From contig NZ_JANYGQ010000012.1 in assembly GCF_025359345.1 (NCBI RefSeq), positions 1 to 64,000 on the forward strand: a stretch of DNA of 64,000 nucleotides. Direction: 5' to 3'. Every line of letters begins with the position of its first letter. Within the stretch, counting starts at the first letter, position 1. Below the pieces are notes generated by a model. The model did no database searches, was not told the origin of the DNA, and saw only the letters and a program-made list of their open reading frames with translations. This DNA comes from Mucilaginibacter sp. (lineage in GTDB: Bacteria > Bacteroidota > Bacteroidia > Sphingobacteriales > Sphingobacteriaceae). The translations under genes and the position numbers were made by a program. Below are positions 24,416-32,377 of this stretch, one piece after another.

Positions 24416-25984
24416 CTACTTCCCCTCCAAATGCTTCAGCACAAACTCCAATTCCGCTTTGTCGGGCAACGGACTTGTTATGGCTTTATCATCAAAAACA
24501 ATAACCCTGCTTTGGGAATTATTATATTTCGGCCATTCGGGCAAGCCTCCGCCATTGGGATTTCCAGTTTTTATAAAATTTACCCAATAGGCCGACATTT
24601 GGCCGGCAAGCATATGGTCTTCCGGTTTCCAACGGCGGTTTAAAAATTTCAGGTCGTCCATTATATAAGCAACTTCGCCGGTGTGGAATGCGCCATATTT
24701 TTCAAAATCGGGTGTGGCAGGCAGCTTGTGCTGAAAATAGTAAACATATACGGGCGCTTTTCGCGAAGCCTGCATACTTGCCCATTTATAACCCGATGCG
24801 GCGAATATCATGTCGCGGCTTAATTTGTTTTGCGAATGCACGGCCTCTTCTTCGGTATTAGCCTGGAAAAATTTCAGGAAAGTTTCTGCTTCCTTACCAT
24901 ATTGCCGTTCGGCGTCTTTCTTAAATTCTTCTTTGGTTTGATATTTAAACACAAAGGCTTCATCGGCATTCCAGCCGGTTAACAGGGGGATGCTGTTTTC
25001 TTTGTGTTCGGCGAATATTTTAGCAACCGGCTCAGGCAACACATAGCCGTCAACAATTGGCGAAAACCTCGCCGGCGCCTTCATCAAATCTTCGGCCGAA
25101 AGCTTACGCAGTTCTTCCAGGGTATTGGCATGTAATGTGGTTGCAACTTTTACGCCTTCCGCTTCGGCATCTTTTAAAGTTTTTGATTGTATCAGCGGGT
25201 TTGCCACCATAAATGAGCCGCTTTCTGCTATGGCCTTGTTAAACAAACCTTTTGCCACAGGCGAAGCAATTAAACAATTAACACTCATTGACCCTGCCGA
25301 CTGCCCGGCGATGGTTACGTTGTTTGGGTCGCCGCCAAATTTGGCTATATTTTTCTTTACCCATTTTAAAGCTTCGATTTGGTCAAGCAACGCATAGTTA
25401 CCTGAAACGTTACCCGGAGATTCTTTGCTTAACTCAGGATGCGCTAAAAAGCCAAAAATGCCAACGCGGTAATTTATCGACACAAATATTACCCCTTTTT
25501 TGGCCATTGCCTCGCCATCATAAATTGGCACCCCGGCGCCCCCGCTGCTAAAGCCACCGCCGTATATCCACACAAAAACAGGCTTTTTTGGCCCGATATT
25601 ATTTTTGGCCCATACATTTAAATACAAGCAATCTTCGCTTATGGGTGCATCGGGTATTAAAAATTCTTTTGTGTAAACACCAAACGGCACAGGTTTGGCC
25701 TGCATAGGGCTGGGACCAAATACATCACATTTTTTCACGCCCGTCCAATGCTCCACAGGCTGGGGCGCTTTCCAGCGTAAATTGCCTACAGGCGGCGCAG
25801 CAAAAGGGATACCTTTAAATGATATCACATCGCTGGTTTCGCTCTTAACACCCGAGACCTGGCCTCCTTCGACATTAATAACACCCGGCAAAAAAGCAGC
25901 AGGATTTTTTGAACTGAATGAATAAAACAAAACAGCGGCGCCAGCCAACACGGCGAAAACTGCCAGGGAATAAAGTTTTTTCAT
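24416..25984 (-). CDS. Type-B carboxylesterase
   Basis: A 522-residue secreted alpha/beta hydrolase of the COesterase family. A signal anchor lies at about residues 1-24. SEDCLYLNVW near 120-129 is the family's second signature. The nucleophile serine is in GQSAGSMSVN near residue 223. An oxyanion-hole glycine run (YGGGFSSGG) lies near 140-148, and the histidine is likely that in FHTGEVAY near 435-442. A glutamate in the 330s should complete the triad, but I did not fix its position. Substrates in this family are broad (acyl esters, p-nitrobenzyl esters). The gene faces a divergent GH20 gene across an inverted word repeat. Confidence 0.92.
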   Translation of the reverse strand: MKKLYSLAVFAVLAGAAVLFYSFSSKNPAAFLPGVINVEGGQVSGVKSETSDVISFKGIPFAAPPVGNLRWKAPQPVEHWTGVKKCDVFGPSPMQAKPVPFGVYTKEFLIPDAPISEDCLYLNVWAKNNIGPKKPVFVWIYGGGFSSGGAGVPIYDGEAMAKKGVIFVSINYRVGIFGFLAHPELSKESPGNVSGNYALLDQIEALKWVKKNIAKFGGDPNNVTIAGQSAGSMSVNCLIASPVAKGLFNKAIAESGSFMVANPLIQSKTLKDAEAEGVKVATTLHANTLEELRKLSAEDLMKAPARFSPIVDGYVLPEPVAKIFAEHKENSIPLLTGWNADEAFVFKYQTKEEFKKDAERQYGKEAETFLKFFQANTEEEAVHSQNKLSRDMIFAASGYKWASMQASRKAPVYVYYFQHKLPATPDFEKYGAFHTGEVAYIMDDLKFLNRRWKPEDHMLAGQMSAYWVNFIKTGNPNGGGLPEWPKYNNSQSRVIVFDDKAITSPLPDKAELEFVLKHLEGK

Positions 25985-26030
25985 GAAATTGGGTTTATAA
26001 TGTGTCTTTGTGACGCAATATAACGAAAAA

Positions 26031-26174
26031 GTTGATTAGGTTGATTAAGTTAGCGGTTGATTAAGTTGGAAAGAGAATCGCTGATTTTGAGATGGTTGCG
26101 TTGATTTCGCTGATTTAGGCATACGTTGCTATAACTTAATCAACTCAATCTAACCCAATCAACTTAATCAACCT
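26031..26174. repeat. Inverted word repeat in a divergent promoter region
   Basis: The left arm reads GTTGATTAGGTTGATTAAGTT-like words (from 26031). The right arm (about 26131-26174) carries AACTTAATCAACT, CCAATCAAC and AACTTAATCAACCT, its reverse complements. The same vocabulary occurs at 18650, 20478-20512 and 53208-53295. Unlike those after gene ends, this one lies upstream of two diverging genes. Confidence 0.65.
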
Positions 26175-26248
26175 CTTTTTAAATTAAATTAAAAAGTATA
26201 ATTTGCATCACGATATCCCTGCCAGTTAACCGCTTATAAATTTCAAAT

Positions 26249-28165
26249 ATGAAAAAACTATCCTTAGCATTCTGCTGCTGTTTTGTTTCGTTTTTATCGT
26301 TCGGCCAAACATCCAAAAATACGTTGGCCGTCATTCCGGAACCTGTAAAAACGGTAATAAAGCCCGGTCAATTTATTTTACCCAAATATGTAACCATACA
26401 GGCGCCTTTAACAAAAGACGTGGTGTTGGTAACCGAATATTTAAAAAGAAAACTAACCGGAGCCGCCGGGGCAATGGTTACCTTAAAAGCAAACTCGGCT
26501 GCGCCCGCCGCAATTAAGCTGTTGCTTAATAAAAAGGCAGATACTGTTTTAGGTAAAGAAGGTTACCATCTTTGGGTAGGCGCAAAAGGCGTTGTGATAA
26601 GTGCAAATGAGCCGGCCGGTTTATTTTATGGGGTGCAAACCCTGATACAATTGTTGCCAAAGGAAATTGAAAGTGCCGAAGTGCAGCATGTAAAATGGGT
26701 TGCGCCTTGTGTTGATATTATCGATTATCCGCGTTTTGGATGGCGCGGCTTAATGCTCGACGTTTCGAGGCACTTCTTTACCAAGCAGGAGGTCAAACAG
26801 TACATCGACCAGATGGTGCGCTATAAATTTAACCTGCTGCATATGCACCTTACTGACGACGAAGGCTGGCGTATTGAGATTAAAAGCCTGCCGCGTTTAA
26901 CCACCGTGGGCGCTTACAATGTTAAAAAGGTTGGCGAATTTGGCAATTTCAGCGCGCCAACCCCTGATGAGCCGCGCACTTACGGCGGTTTTTATACCCA
27001 GGAAGATATTAAAGAACTGGTTCAATATGGTAAAGACCGTTTCCTGAACATTATGCCCGAAGTTGATGTGCCGGGGCATAGCCTGGCTGCGGTGGTATCG
27101 TACCCCGAACTTTCATGCACAGCAGGTGCTGATAAATACCAGGTTCGCTCGGGCGAGCATATGATGGACTTTGGTTCGGGCGGTATTAAGGCCTTGGTTG
27201 ATAATACGCTTAACCCTGCCAGCGAGAAAACTTACGAGTTTTTAGATAAGGTGATGTCAGAAATTTCGCAGCTTTTCCCATTTGGCTATATCCATTTAGG
27301 TGGCGACGAATGCGCCAAGAATTTCTGGGAACAAAGTGCCGACGTTAAGGCGCTGATGGCAAAGGAAAACCTGAAAAATATGGAAGAGGTGCAAAGCTAT
27401 TTCGAAAAGCGCCTGGAAACCATTGTTGAGTCAAAAGGCAAGAAATTTATGGGTTGGGACGAAATTATCGAAGGCGGGCTGGGCCCTAAAGCCGCAGTAA
27501 TGAGCTGGCGCGGTATTCAAGGTGGCATTACCGCTTCAAAGCTTGGTCACGAAGTGGTGATGAGCCCAACTACATTCGCTTACCTGGACTACATGCAAAG
27601 CGACCGCGTTATGGAACCGCATGTGTATGCTTCACTTCGCCTCAATAAATCGTACGAGTTTGAGCCGGTGCCAGATAGCGCTGACGCTAAATTAATTTTA
27701 GGCGGACAAGCTAACTTGTGGACAGAGCAGGTGTTTAATTTCAGGCAGGTGGAGTATATGACCTGGCCGCGCGGGTTTGCGATATCCGAGTCGGTTTGGT
27801 CGCCGAAGGCAAAGAAGAACTGGAATAATTTTTATCCGAGGGTTGAAAAACATTTCGCCCGTTTTAACGAGGCCGAAATAAAATACGCACCAAGCGTTTA
27901 TGATCCGGACTTTAAGCCACAAATGAATACCGACAACAAACTGACCGTTGAGATGACCACCGAAATACCCGGTTTGGATATTTATTACAGCTTTGATAAC
28001 TCGTATCCCGACAGGTTTTATCCGAAATATACCGGTGCTGTTGAAGTGCCTAAAGATGCCAGCCAGTTAAAGGTGATAACTTACCGCGGCAAAGAGCCGA
28101 TTGGCAGGATGATATCTATGCCGGTGGCAGAGTTGAAAAGGAGAGTTGGGCAGAAGGGGCAGTAG
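26249..28165 (+). CDS. Beta-N-acetylhexosaminidase, GH20
   Basis: A 638-residue exported glycosidase that removes terminal GlcNAc or GalNAc, for example from chitin fragments or glycans. The signal peptide ends near residue 20 (SFGQ). The GH20b alpha/beta domain spans about 25-160, and the GH20 barrel about 165-520. Motifs present include GLMLDVSRHFF near 168-178, LHMHLTDDEGWRIEI near 195-210, and the catalytic pair HLGGDE near 348-353 (Asp-Glu, substrate-assisted). WGGNLW is replaced by GGQANLWTEQ near 490-499. A C-terminal chitobiase/beta-hexosaminidase-like domain follows at about 555-630. The next gene, 101 bp on, is a secreted beta-propeller, which may make a small glycan-processing set. 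Confidence 0.94.
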   Translation: MKKLSLAFCCCFVSFLSFGQTSKNTLAVIPEPVKTVIKPGQFILPKYVTIQAPLTKDVVLVTEYLKRKLTGAAGAMVTLKANSAAPAAIKLLLNKKADTVLGKEGYHLWVGAKGVVISANEPAGLFYGVQTLIQLLPKEIESAEVQHVKWVAPCVDIIDYPRFGWRGLMLDVSRHFFTKQEVKQYIDQMVRYKFNLLHMHLTDDEGWRIEIKSLPRLTTVGAYNVKKVGEFGNFSAPTPDEPRTYGGFYTQEDIKELVQYGKDRFLNIMPEVDVPGHSLAAVVSYPELSCTAGADKYQVRSGEHMMDFGSGGIKALVDNTLNPASEKTYEFLDKVMSEISQLFPFGYIHLGGDECAKNFWEQSADVKALMAKENLKNMEEVQSYFEKRLETIVESKGKKFMGWDEIIEGGLGPKAAVMSWRGIQGGITASKLGHEVVMSPTTFAYLDYMQSDRVMEPHVYASLRLNKSYEFEPVPDSADAKLILGGQANLWTEQVFNFRQVEYMTWPRGFAISESVWSPKAKKNWNNFYPRVEKHFARFNEAEIKYAPSVYDPDFKPQMNTDNKLTVEMTTEIPGLDIYYSFDNSYPDRFYPKYTGAVEVPKDASQLKVITYRGKEPIGRMISMPVAELKRRVGQKGQ

Positions 28166-28169
28166 ATTT

Positions 28170-28256
28170 AGTCTAAAGTCCTTAGTCTAAAGTCTTGAGT
28201 CGAAAATTTGTGGTTTTCGGACTTAAGACTTTAGACTCAATACTTAGGACTTAAAA
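28170..28256. repeat. Inverted word repeat, GTCTAAAGTC family
   Basis: Left arm words AGTCTAAAGTCCTTAGTC... (28170-28203) face their reverse complements (about 28216-28254) around a short spacer. The stem is long but imperfect. It follows the GH20 stop and precedes the next start by 10 bases, so it may attenuate transcription between the two. Confidence 0.65.
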
Positions 28257-28266
28257 AAATAAGTTT

Positions 28267-29565
28267 ATGAGAAGAAAAATCCAGATCATCGCTTTGTTGG
28301 CCGTGTTTACCGGCACTTCTTCTTTTAATGTTAAACCTGTTCCTTTTCGTCCACAGGTTGTTTTAACCCATGCAAAACGATTTGTATTTAAATCATTTGT
28401 CGATTGTAATATGTCGGAAGTATGGGTGGGTAATAAGTTTATTATTTTTCCCGGCAAATATGGCGAAGACCCGCTATGGGGGCCATCACATAACCTTAAG
28501 TACGCCGTAGGCAATACCGTTGACGAGGCTTTCAACACCAAAGAGAAAAAATTTATTGAACCCAAATTGCCGCCAAATGTGCCGCCCGGCAAACCGGGGT
28601 TGCACGGCGCCGTTTGGTTCGAATCGGTTTACCAGGATGTGAAGGATACATCCGGCAAAACCTTGTATGCACTTTACCATAACGAAAATTATCCCCAAAC
28701 GCTGCCTTACGACGCCCGCACCGGCAAAGGGTATAAAAACTATAAGTGGCCTCAAGGGTTGAAAGGGCCGTCGTCGGCCTCGGCAGTTTGTCGTATTGGC
28801 ATTATGAAATCAACCGATGGCGGCCAAAGCTGGGATAACCGGGGCATATTTTTGGAAGATGAGCAACCCCGCCTGATACTGCACCCCAACAACACAGCCG
28901 CCAACTTTGCCGGCGGCACCGGCGACCCATCTGCAGTAGCAAACGGCAAATACCTCTATCTTTTTTATGGCGAATATGGCTATCCCGGTGTTTACAACGG
29001 GAAAACCTATAAGCCAATTGATGAATGGAAAGGTCAGTGCATCAGCATAGCCCGCATTGCATTAACCGATTTGGATAACCCCGCCGCCAAGGCAAAGCGC
29101 TGGGACGGTAAAGCATTTACCGTGCCTTACAACGGCGTGGGTAAGCCTGTAGCATCCATCCAAATCCCGCCCGCTGAAGGTGGCGGACCGGCGTCATCAC
29201 CAACTGCCAAGTATTACTGGGGGCCATCCGTAAGCTGGAATACCTATTTAAATTGCTGGGTAATGCTGATGGCCAAAGCCGAAGGCCCCTCGTGGAAAGG
29301 CAGCAGCCTTTATGTATCATTCAACAAAAACGCTGACCTGGGCGCCGGCAAGAATTCTCAACAGTGGACTAAACCCGTATTACTGCTTGACAAACCCGGG
29401 CATACCCTGTGGTACCCATCGCTGCAGCCCCTAAATAGCGAAGCCAACCCGGCAAATAAATATTCATCCGTTAAAATGGGGCAAAAGGCAAGGCTGTTTT
29501 ATAAGGATAACGATGGCGGAAAAAATGATTATGTATCGGAATGGGGGGTGGAGTTTAGGAAATAG
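28267..29565 (+). CDS. Secreted beta-propeller protein with Asp-box (DUF4185/sialidase-like)
   Basis: A 432-residue exported protein with a signal peptide (about residues 1-21). It appears to be a five- or six-bladed propeller. A clear Asp-box, STDGGQSW, lies near residues 180-187. The blades carry GGTGDPSAVANGKYLYLFYGEY near 217-238 and YWGPSVSWNTYLNCWVMLM near 317-335, patterns found in DUF4185 and GH43/GH117-like proteins. No complete catalytic set could be assigned, so it may bind or cleave glycans. It follows the GH20 gene on the same strand. Confidence 0.62.
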   Translation: MRRKIQIIALLAVFTGTSSFNVKPVPFRPQVVLTHAKRFVFKSFVDCNMSEVWVGNKFIIFPGKYGEDPLWGPSHNLKYAVGNTVDEAFNTKEKKFIEPKLPPNVPPGKPGLHGAVWFESVYQDVKDTSGKTLYALYHNENYPQTLPYDARTGKGYKNYKWPQGLKGPSSASAVCRIGIMKSTDGGQSWDNRGIFLEDEQPRLILHPNNTAANFAGGTGDPSAVANGKYLYLFYGEYGYPGVYNGKTYKPIDEWKGQCISIARIALTDLDNPAAKAKRWDGKAFTVPYNGVGKPVASIQIPPAEGGGPASSPTAKYYWGPSVSWNTYLNCWVMLMAKAEGPSWKGSSLYVSFNKNADLGAGKNSQQWTKPVLLLDKPGHTLWYPSLQPLNSEANPANKYSSVKMGQKARLFYKDNDGGKNDYVSEWGVEFRK

Positions 29566-29588
29566 AAAAGTCCAACAGGGACCATTTA

Positions 29589-29632
29589 AAAAGGCCTAAA
29601 TCGCGTTTGAACAATAATGATTTAGGCCTTTT
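29589..29632. terminator. Bidirectional terminator between convergent genes
   Basis: AAAAGGCCTAAATC pairs perfectly with GATTTAGGCCTTTT (29619-29632) with a 16-base loop. It serves the propeller gene and the minus-strand phosphoesterase gene. Confidence 0.88.
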
Positions 29633-29649
29633 AATTAAGATACAGTACA

Positions 29650-30801
29650 TTATAACGACACCACGACACTATCTGCTAAATATTGAGCGCGGCTGCTGTA
29701 AGAAAAAGTATCTGAACGAGAAGTTTCCCCGGTTATTTTATTAACAATGCTTACCACGCCTGAAATTTTTTGTTCATCTACGCTTAACGTAACATATCCA
29801 TGATTTTTATCATCTCCATATAATAATCTTGCGCCAGTATTGTCATCAATATCCCCGGCAACCGCGGTTAAATTGTGTAAATGATAGTAACCTCCATTTC
29901 CTGCTACCAAAAACGGGGTCGGAGTTTCGCCGATTTTCTTTTCAATCCTTTGTATGTTGTGTACGTGTGCAGTTAATACCATATTCGGCACCCGCCTGGA
30001 TTCATTGATGGCATGCTGCAATGCGTCAGCCATAGCCGGGCTGCCACTGTGATGATCGTCAAAGGAATACACCGGATGGTGGAGGCTAACAATCAAGGCC
30101 CTGTCTTTTGCTGCGGTGCTAAGTTCATTTGCCAGCCACTGCTGCTGCACTGAATCAATGGAACCATGTTCGGGTACATTGGTGTACATGCCCACGATAG
30201 TAACAAACGGACAAATTAAAGTGTAATATACATTTGGCAACGAAAGTGTAACACGCGGTTCATCCTTTGATATCGGATCAACGTGCGGAACAGGGGTCAT
30301 AAAGTATCGCACCCAGCCGTCGAGGGATGTTTGTGAGGCATCGGCCGGATCACCATCATGGTTTCCAGGGATTGAAAATATCGGAGAGTCGTAATGTCCG
30401 TAGGGCTCATAAAACTGATCGTAATATTTGTTGATTTCACCGTTATAATACACAACATCGCCCAGGTGATAAAAAAATGATGGAGTATCATTATTGTGGG
30501 TGGCGAGGTCATGTTTCATCGCCGATGCTACCATAGCCTGGTAGTCAGGGTTCTTTACTCCACCAGTATCACCTACGGTATGAAACACAATTTTCCCGGC
30601 ATCTTTCGCCTTTTGAGTAATGCCGGGAATTGCATTCTCAAGATTATAATGATAGGGCGGCTCACCTAACGGCGGTGGCAATGGTTGAAAACGTTGCGTA
30701 CGATGTGTAAGCAATGACAACGGCTGCACGCCGGTATGGGCCTGCGATCTTTTTTTGGGCGGGCGTGTTTGCGCCTGGCCCTGGATAAGAGAGTTTATCA
30801 T
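29650..30801 (-). CDS. Calcineurin-like metallophosphoesterase
   Basis: A 383-residue protein whose core is a metal-dependent phosphoesterase. Five metal-binding motifs are in order: D in TVGDTGG (near residue 78), HLGDVVYY near 112, PGNHDG near 146, HHPVYS near 241, and AHVHN near 281. No signal peptide is present. The first 60 residues are proline- and arginine-rich with little order (RPPKKRSQAHTG), which looks like a leader or docking tail. It is the last gene of a four-gene minus-strand set, 28 bp after the collar-like gene. The substrate is unknown; phosphomonoesters, nucleotides or phospholipids are all possible. Confidence 0.85.
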   Translation of the reverse strand: MINSLIQGQAQTRPPKKRSQAHTGVQPLSLLTHRTQRFQPLPPPLGEPPYHYNLENAIPGITQKAKDAGKIVFHTVGDTGGVKNPDYQAMVASAMKHDLATHNNDTPSFFYHLGDVVYYNGEINKYYDQFYEPYGHYDSPIFSIPGNHDGDPADASQTSLDGWVRYFMTPVPHVDPISKDEPRVTLSLPNVYYTLICPFVTIVGMYTNVPEHGSIDSVQQQWLANELSTAAKDRALIVSLHHPVYSFDDHHSGSPAMADALQHAINESRRVPNMVLTAHVHNIQRIEKKIGETPTPFLVAGNGGYYHLHNLTAVAGDIDDNTGARLLYGDDKNHGYVTLSVDEQKISGVVSIVNKITGETSRSDTFSYSSRAQYLADSVVVSL

Positions 30802-30829
30802 GATATCGAAGGATAAAAGTTGGTTTAGA

Positions 30830-31354
30830 TTAATTTATTTTAATATAATAATATACTGAGACGTTTTTGGGGCGCGTTTCAGAGCCTCCAAATGGTTGAA
30901 CGGCTACAATAACATTATGGTCGCCGAAATTTGGATCACTGTTCCATTTGTCCCCGCCGCCGTCAACGTCATGAGTTCCGTTTGAGCCACAAACAGAACC
31001 ATTAATATGGCCGCTCGCGTTATGTGGATGAGATCTAAGGCTATCTCCCTGATATGCACCTGCCTTCCTGTTACTGCTTGGATCGTCTTCATCAGCAGTA
31101 GTAATCAATAAATTTGGCTGACCGTTACTGAAGAAAGTATTCAAACCCCTCAAAAAACGACCTCTGAAATCGGGCGAAGCAGGTTCCCCGGTAATTTTTG
31201 AAAGAGCGGAGTCGACAATAATCCTGCCGTCAGCGGGTACCCAAACGGAAACTTTTGGATTGATTACGATTGGATCACCAGTAATTTTAACTAAATGATC
31301 ATACTCAAGAACTGAAGCTATTACAGTTCCTAAAATGGGTGAATTAAATGGCAT
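30830..31354 (-). CDS. Phage tail collar-like / microcystin-dependent-protein-like protein
   Basis: A 174-residue protein resembling the tip module of phage tail fibres. The opening PILGTVIAS is followed by WVPADGRIIVDSAL near residues 39-52 and PDFRGRFLRGLN near 60-71. RKAGAYQGDS and HPHNASGH then appear, and the end carries GSETRPKNVSVYYYIKI. This order (ADG, PDFRGRFLRG, Q-D, H-H, ETRPKNV) is the collar/MdpB signature. No other phage structural genes are present. No signal peptide is visible. It is in an operon-like arrangement with the CHAP and phosphoesterase genes, which suggests a binding or delivery role (inference). Confidence 0.78.
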   Translation of the reverse strand: MPFNSPILGTVIASVLEYDHLVKITGDPIVINPKVSVWVPADGRIIVDSALSKITGEPASPDFRGRFLRGLNTFFSNGQPNLLITTADEDDPSSNRKAGAYQGDSLRSHPHNASGHINGSVCGSNGTHDVDGGGDKWNSDPNFGDHNVIVAVQPFGGSETRPKNVSVYYYIKIN

Positions 31355-31407
31355 TTGTTTACAATTTTTTGCCTACTCTAAATCCGTTTTCGGCTTTCCC
31401 GGTTTAA

Positions 31408-31896
31408 TTATTTTTTAGGTAACTGGCGTGGGTTATTGAGCACTTTGGGTGATACAAATGCTTTAACGTATTTCTTGTTCCTGTTCCTTAGCATTACCGC
31501 CCCGCCATCACTGTCACTGCCGATTGAAGTGTTGCCTTCGTAGCTTTGAAAGCTTTTTCCTTTCTCAAGCCATTTATAAAATATGCCGGTGTGGTCGCAA
31601 TGGCCGTCTTCGTTCCAGTCATATAATACGATGTCGCCCATTTGCGGTTGAGTAACTGTTTCGGCTGTTTTTTTCCAGTGATCAAGGCCCGCCTGGCAGT
31701 TGGCGTAACCATCCTTCATATCGATATCACCCAGGGGATACCCGGCATGGTAATAAACCCAGCTAACAAAAATGGCACACCATTTTTGGCCATCTAACCC
31801 AGCCCATTTACCATATTTAGTGCGGTTTGAGCCCGCAGGGCTTTCTTTTGTTCCGACTTGTTCAGCCGCAACATCAATAACTTCTTGACGTGACAT
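31408..31896 (-). CDS. CHAP-domain amidase, no signal peptide
   Basis: A 162-residue single-domain CHAP protein. The N-terminal helix VIDVAAEQVGTKESP leads to the catalytic cysteine in WCAIFVSWVYYHAG near residue 40. The histidine is in GHCDHTGIFY near 98-107, and the third polar residue probably lies in the following YEGNTS. Such domains cleave peptidoglycan stem peptides or cross-bridges. No signal peptide is visible, so export needs another route, as for phage endolysins or injected effectors. It follows the 69-aa peptide gene and precedes the collar-like gene on the minus strand. It differs from the amidase-like protein at 1431. Confidence 0.86.
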   Translation of the reverse strand: MSRQEVIDVAAEQVGTKESPAGSNRTKYGKWAGLDGQKWCAIFVSWVYYHAGYPLGDIDMKDGYANCQAGLDHWKKTAETVTQPQMGDIVLYDWNEDGHCDHTGIFYKWLEKGKSFQSYEGNTSIGSDSDGGAVMLRNRNKKYVKAFVSPKVLNNPRQLPKK

Positions 31897-31921
31897 TTTT
31901 TAAGTTTTAAGGGTTGAAAAT

Positions 31922-31950
31922 CCCCGCATGGTTGAAGTAACAATGCGGGG
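31922..31950 (-). terminator. Hairpin between the small peptide gene and the CHAP gene
   Basis: CCCCGCAT and ATGCGGGG form a perfect 8-bp GC-rich stem with a 13-base loop, directly after the peptide stop codon. Only a weak ATTTTC tail follows on the minus strand, so partial read-through is expected. That would give more peptide mRNA than downstream mRNA. Confidence 0.6.
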
Positions 31951-31957
31951 GTAAAGA

Positions 31958-32167
31958 CTAACTGCAGATTTTCCCAATGATAGCATCGCCAGCAGCGATA
32001 ATTGACTCCACGACAGCCTTCACTATCGGGTTTTTAATGAAGTTTTTTAGAATTTCCAAGCCCTCTTTTGCAATTGGCCAAATTTCACATAACCTGCTGT
32101 GGTCCTGGGTAGCGGCCTGCTCCAGGCTGATGTTGTCAGCATTTGCTAAAATTTCTTGTGTGCTCAT
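31958..32167 (-). CDS. 69-aa amphipathic peptide of unknown family
   Basis: A 69-residue protein I cannot name. The N-terminal 25 residues are polar and acidic. A cysteine (C27) precedes EIWP, and two amphipathic or hydrophobic helices follow: EGLEILKNFIKN near residues 35-46 and PIVKAVVESIIAAGDAIIG near 47-65. The end is KICS, with a second cysteine at 68. This could be a membrane-active peptide, a holin-like factor, a secreted signal or a precursor with a leader. It heads the minus-strand set and is separated from it by an attenuator-like hairpin, an arrangement seen when the first product is needed in excess. The reading frame is supported by position and composition, not by homology. Confidence 0.6.
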   Translation of the reverse strand: MSTQEILANADNISLEQAATQDHSRLCEIWPIAKEGLEILKNFIKNPIVKAVVESIIAAGDAIIGKICS

Positions 32168-32228
32168 TTTAATAAGATTTTAATAAGTGTTTAATGACAT
32201 CAAATCTCAGCAGGAAATAAAAATGGGG

Positions 32229-32282
32229 TTACCGTAACAAAACCCTTTTTAACAGGGTGATTTTACGGTATTAAAAAGGGTT
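32229..32282. promoter_or_regulatory. Interleaved palindromes in a divergent control region
   Basis: TACCGTAA (32230-32237) pairs with TTACGGTA (32263-32270). AACCCTTTTT (32241-32250) pairs with AAAAAGGGTT (32273-32282). The two pairings are crossed (order A-B-A'-B'), so in RNA they compete or form a pseudoknot, and in DNA each could bind a dimeric regulator. They lie 62 bp before the peptide gene start and 95 bp before the plus-strand gene start. Confidence 0.5.
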
Positions 32283-32377
32283 GAAATACGTTGTAGGCGT
32301 GATAGTTAGTGTGGAATTTTGGTTTGTTAAATAACAAATTAATTATTAAATTTATTGCAACTTAAATCGTATCAGTC

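Noticed and set aside
30830..31896. Prophage remnant (CHAP endolysin plus tail collar)
   Set aside because: No integrase, capsid, terminase, portal or tail-tube gene is in the window. The flanking genes are bacterial. Two phage-like domains are not enough for a prophage call.
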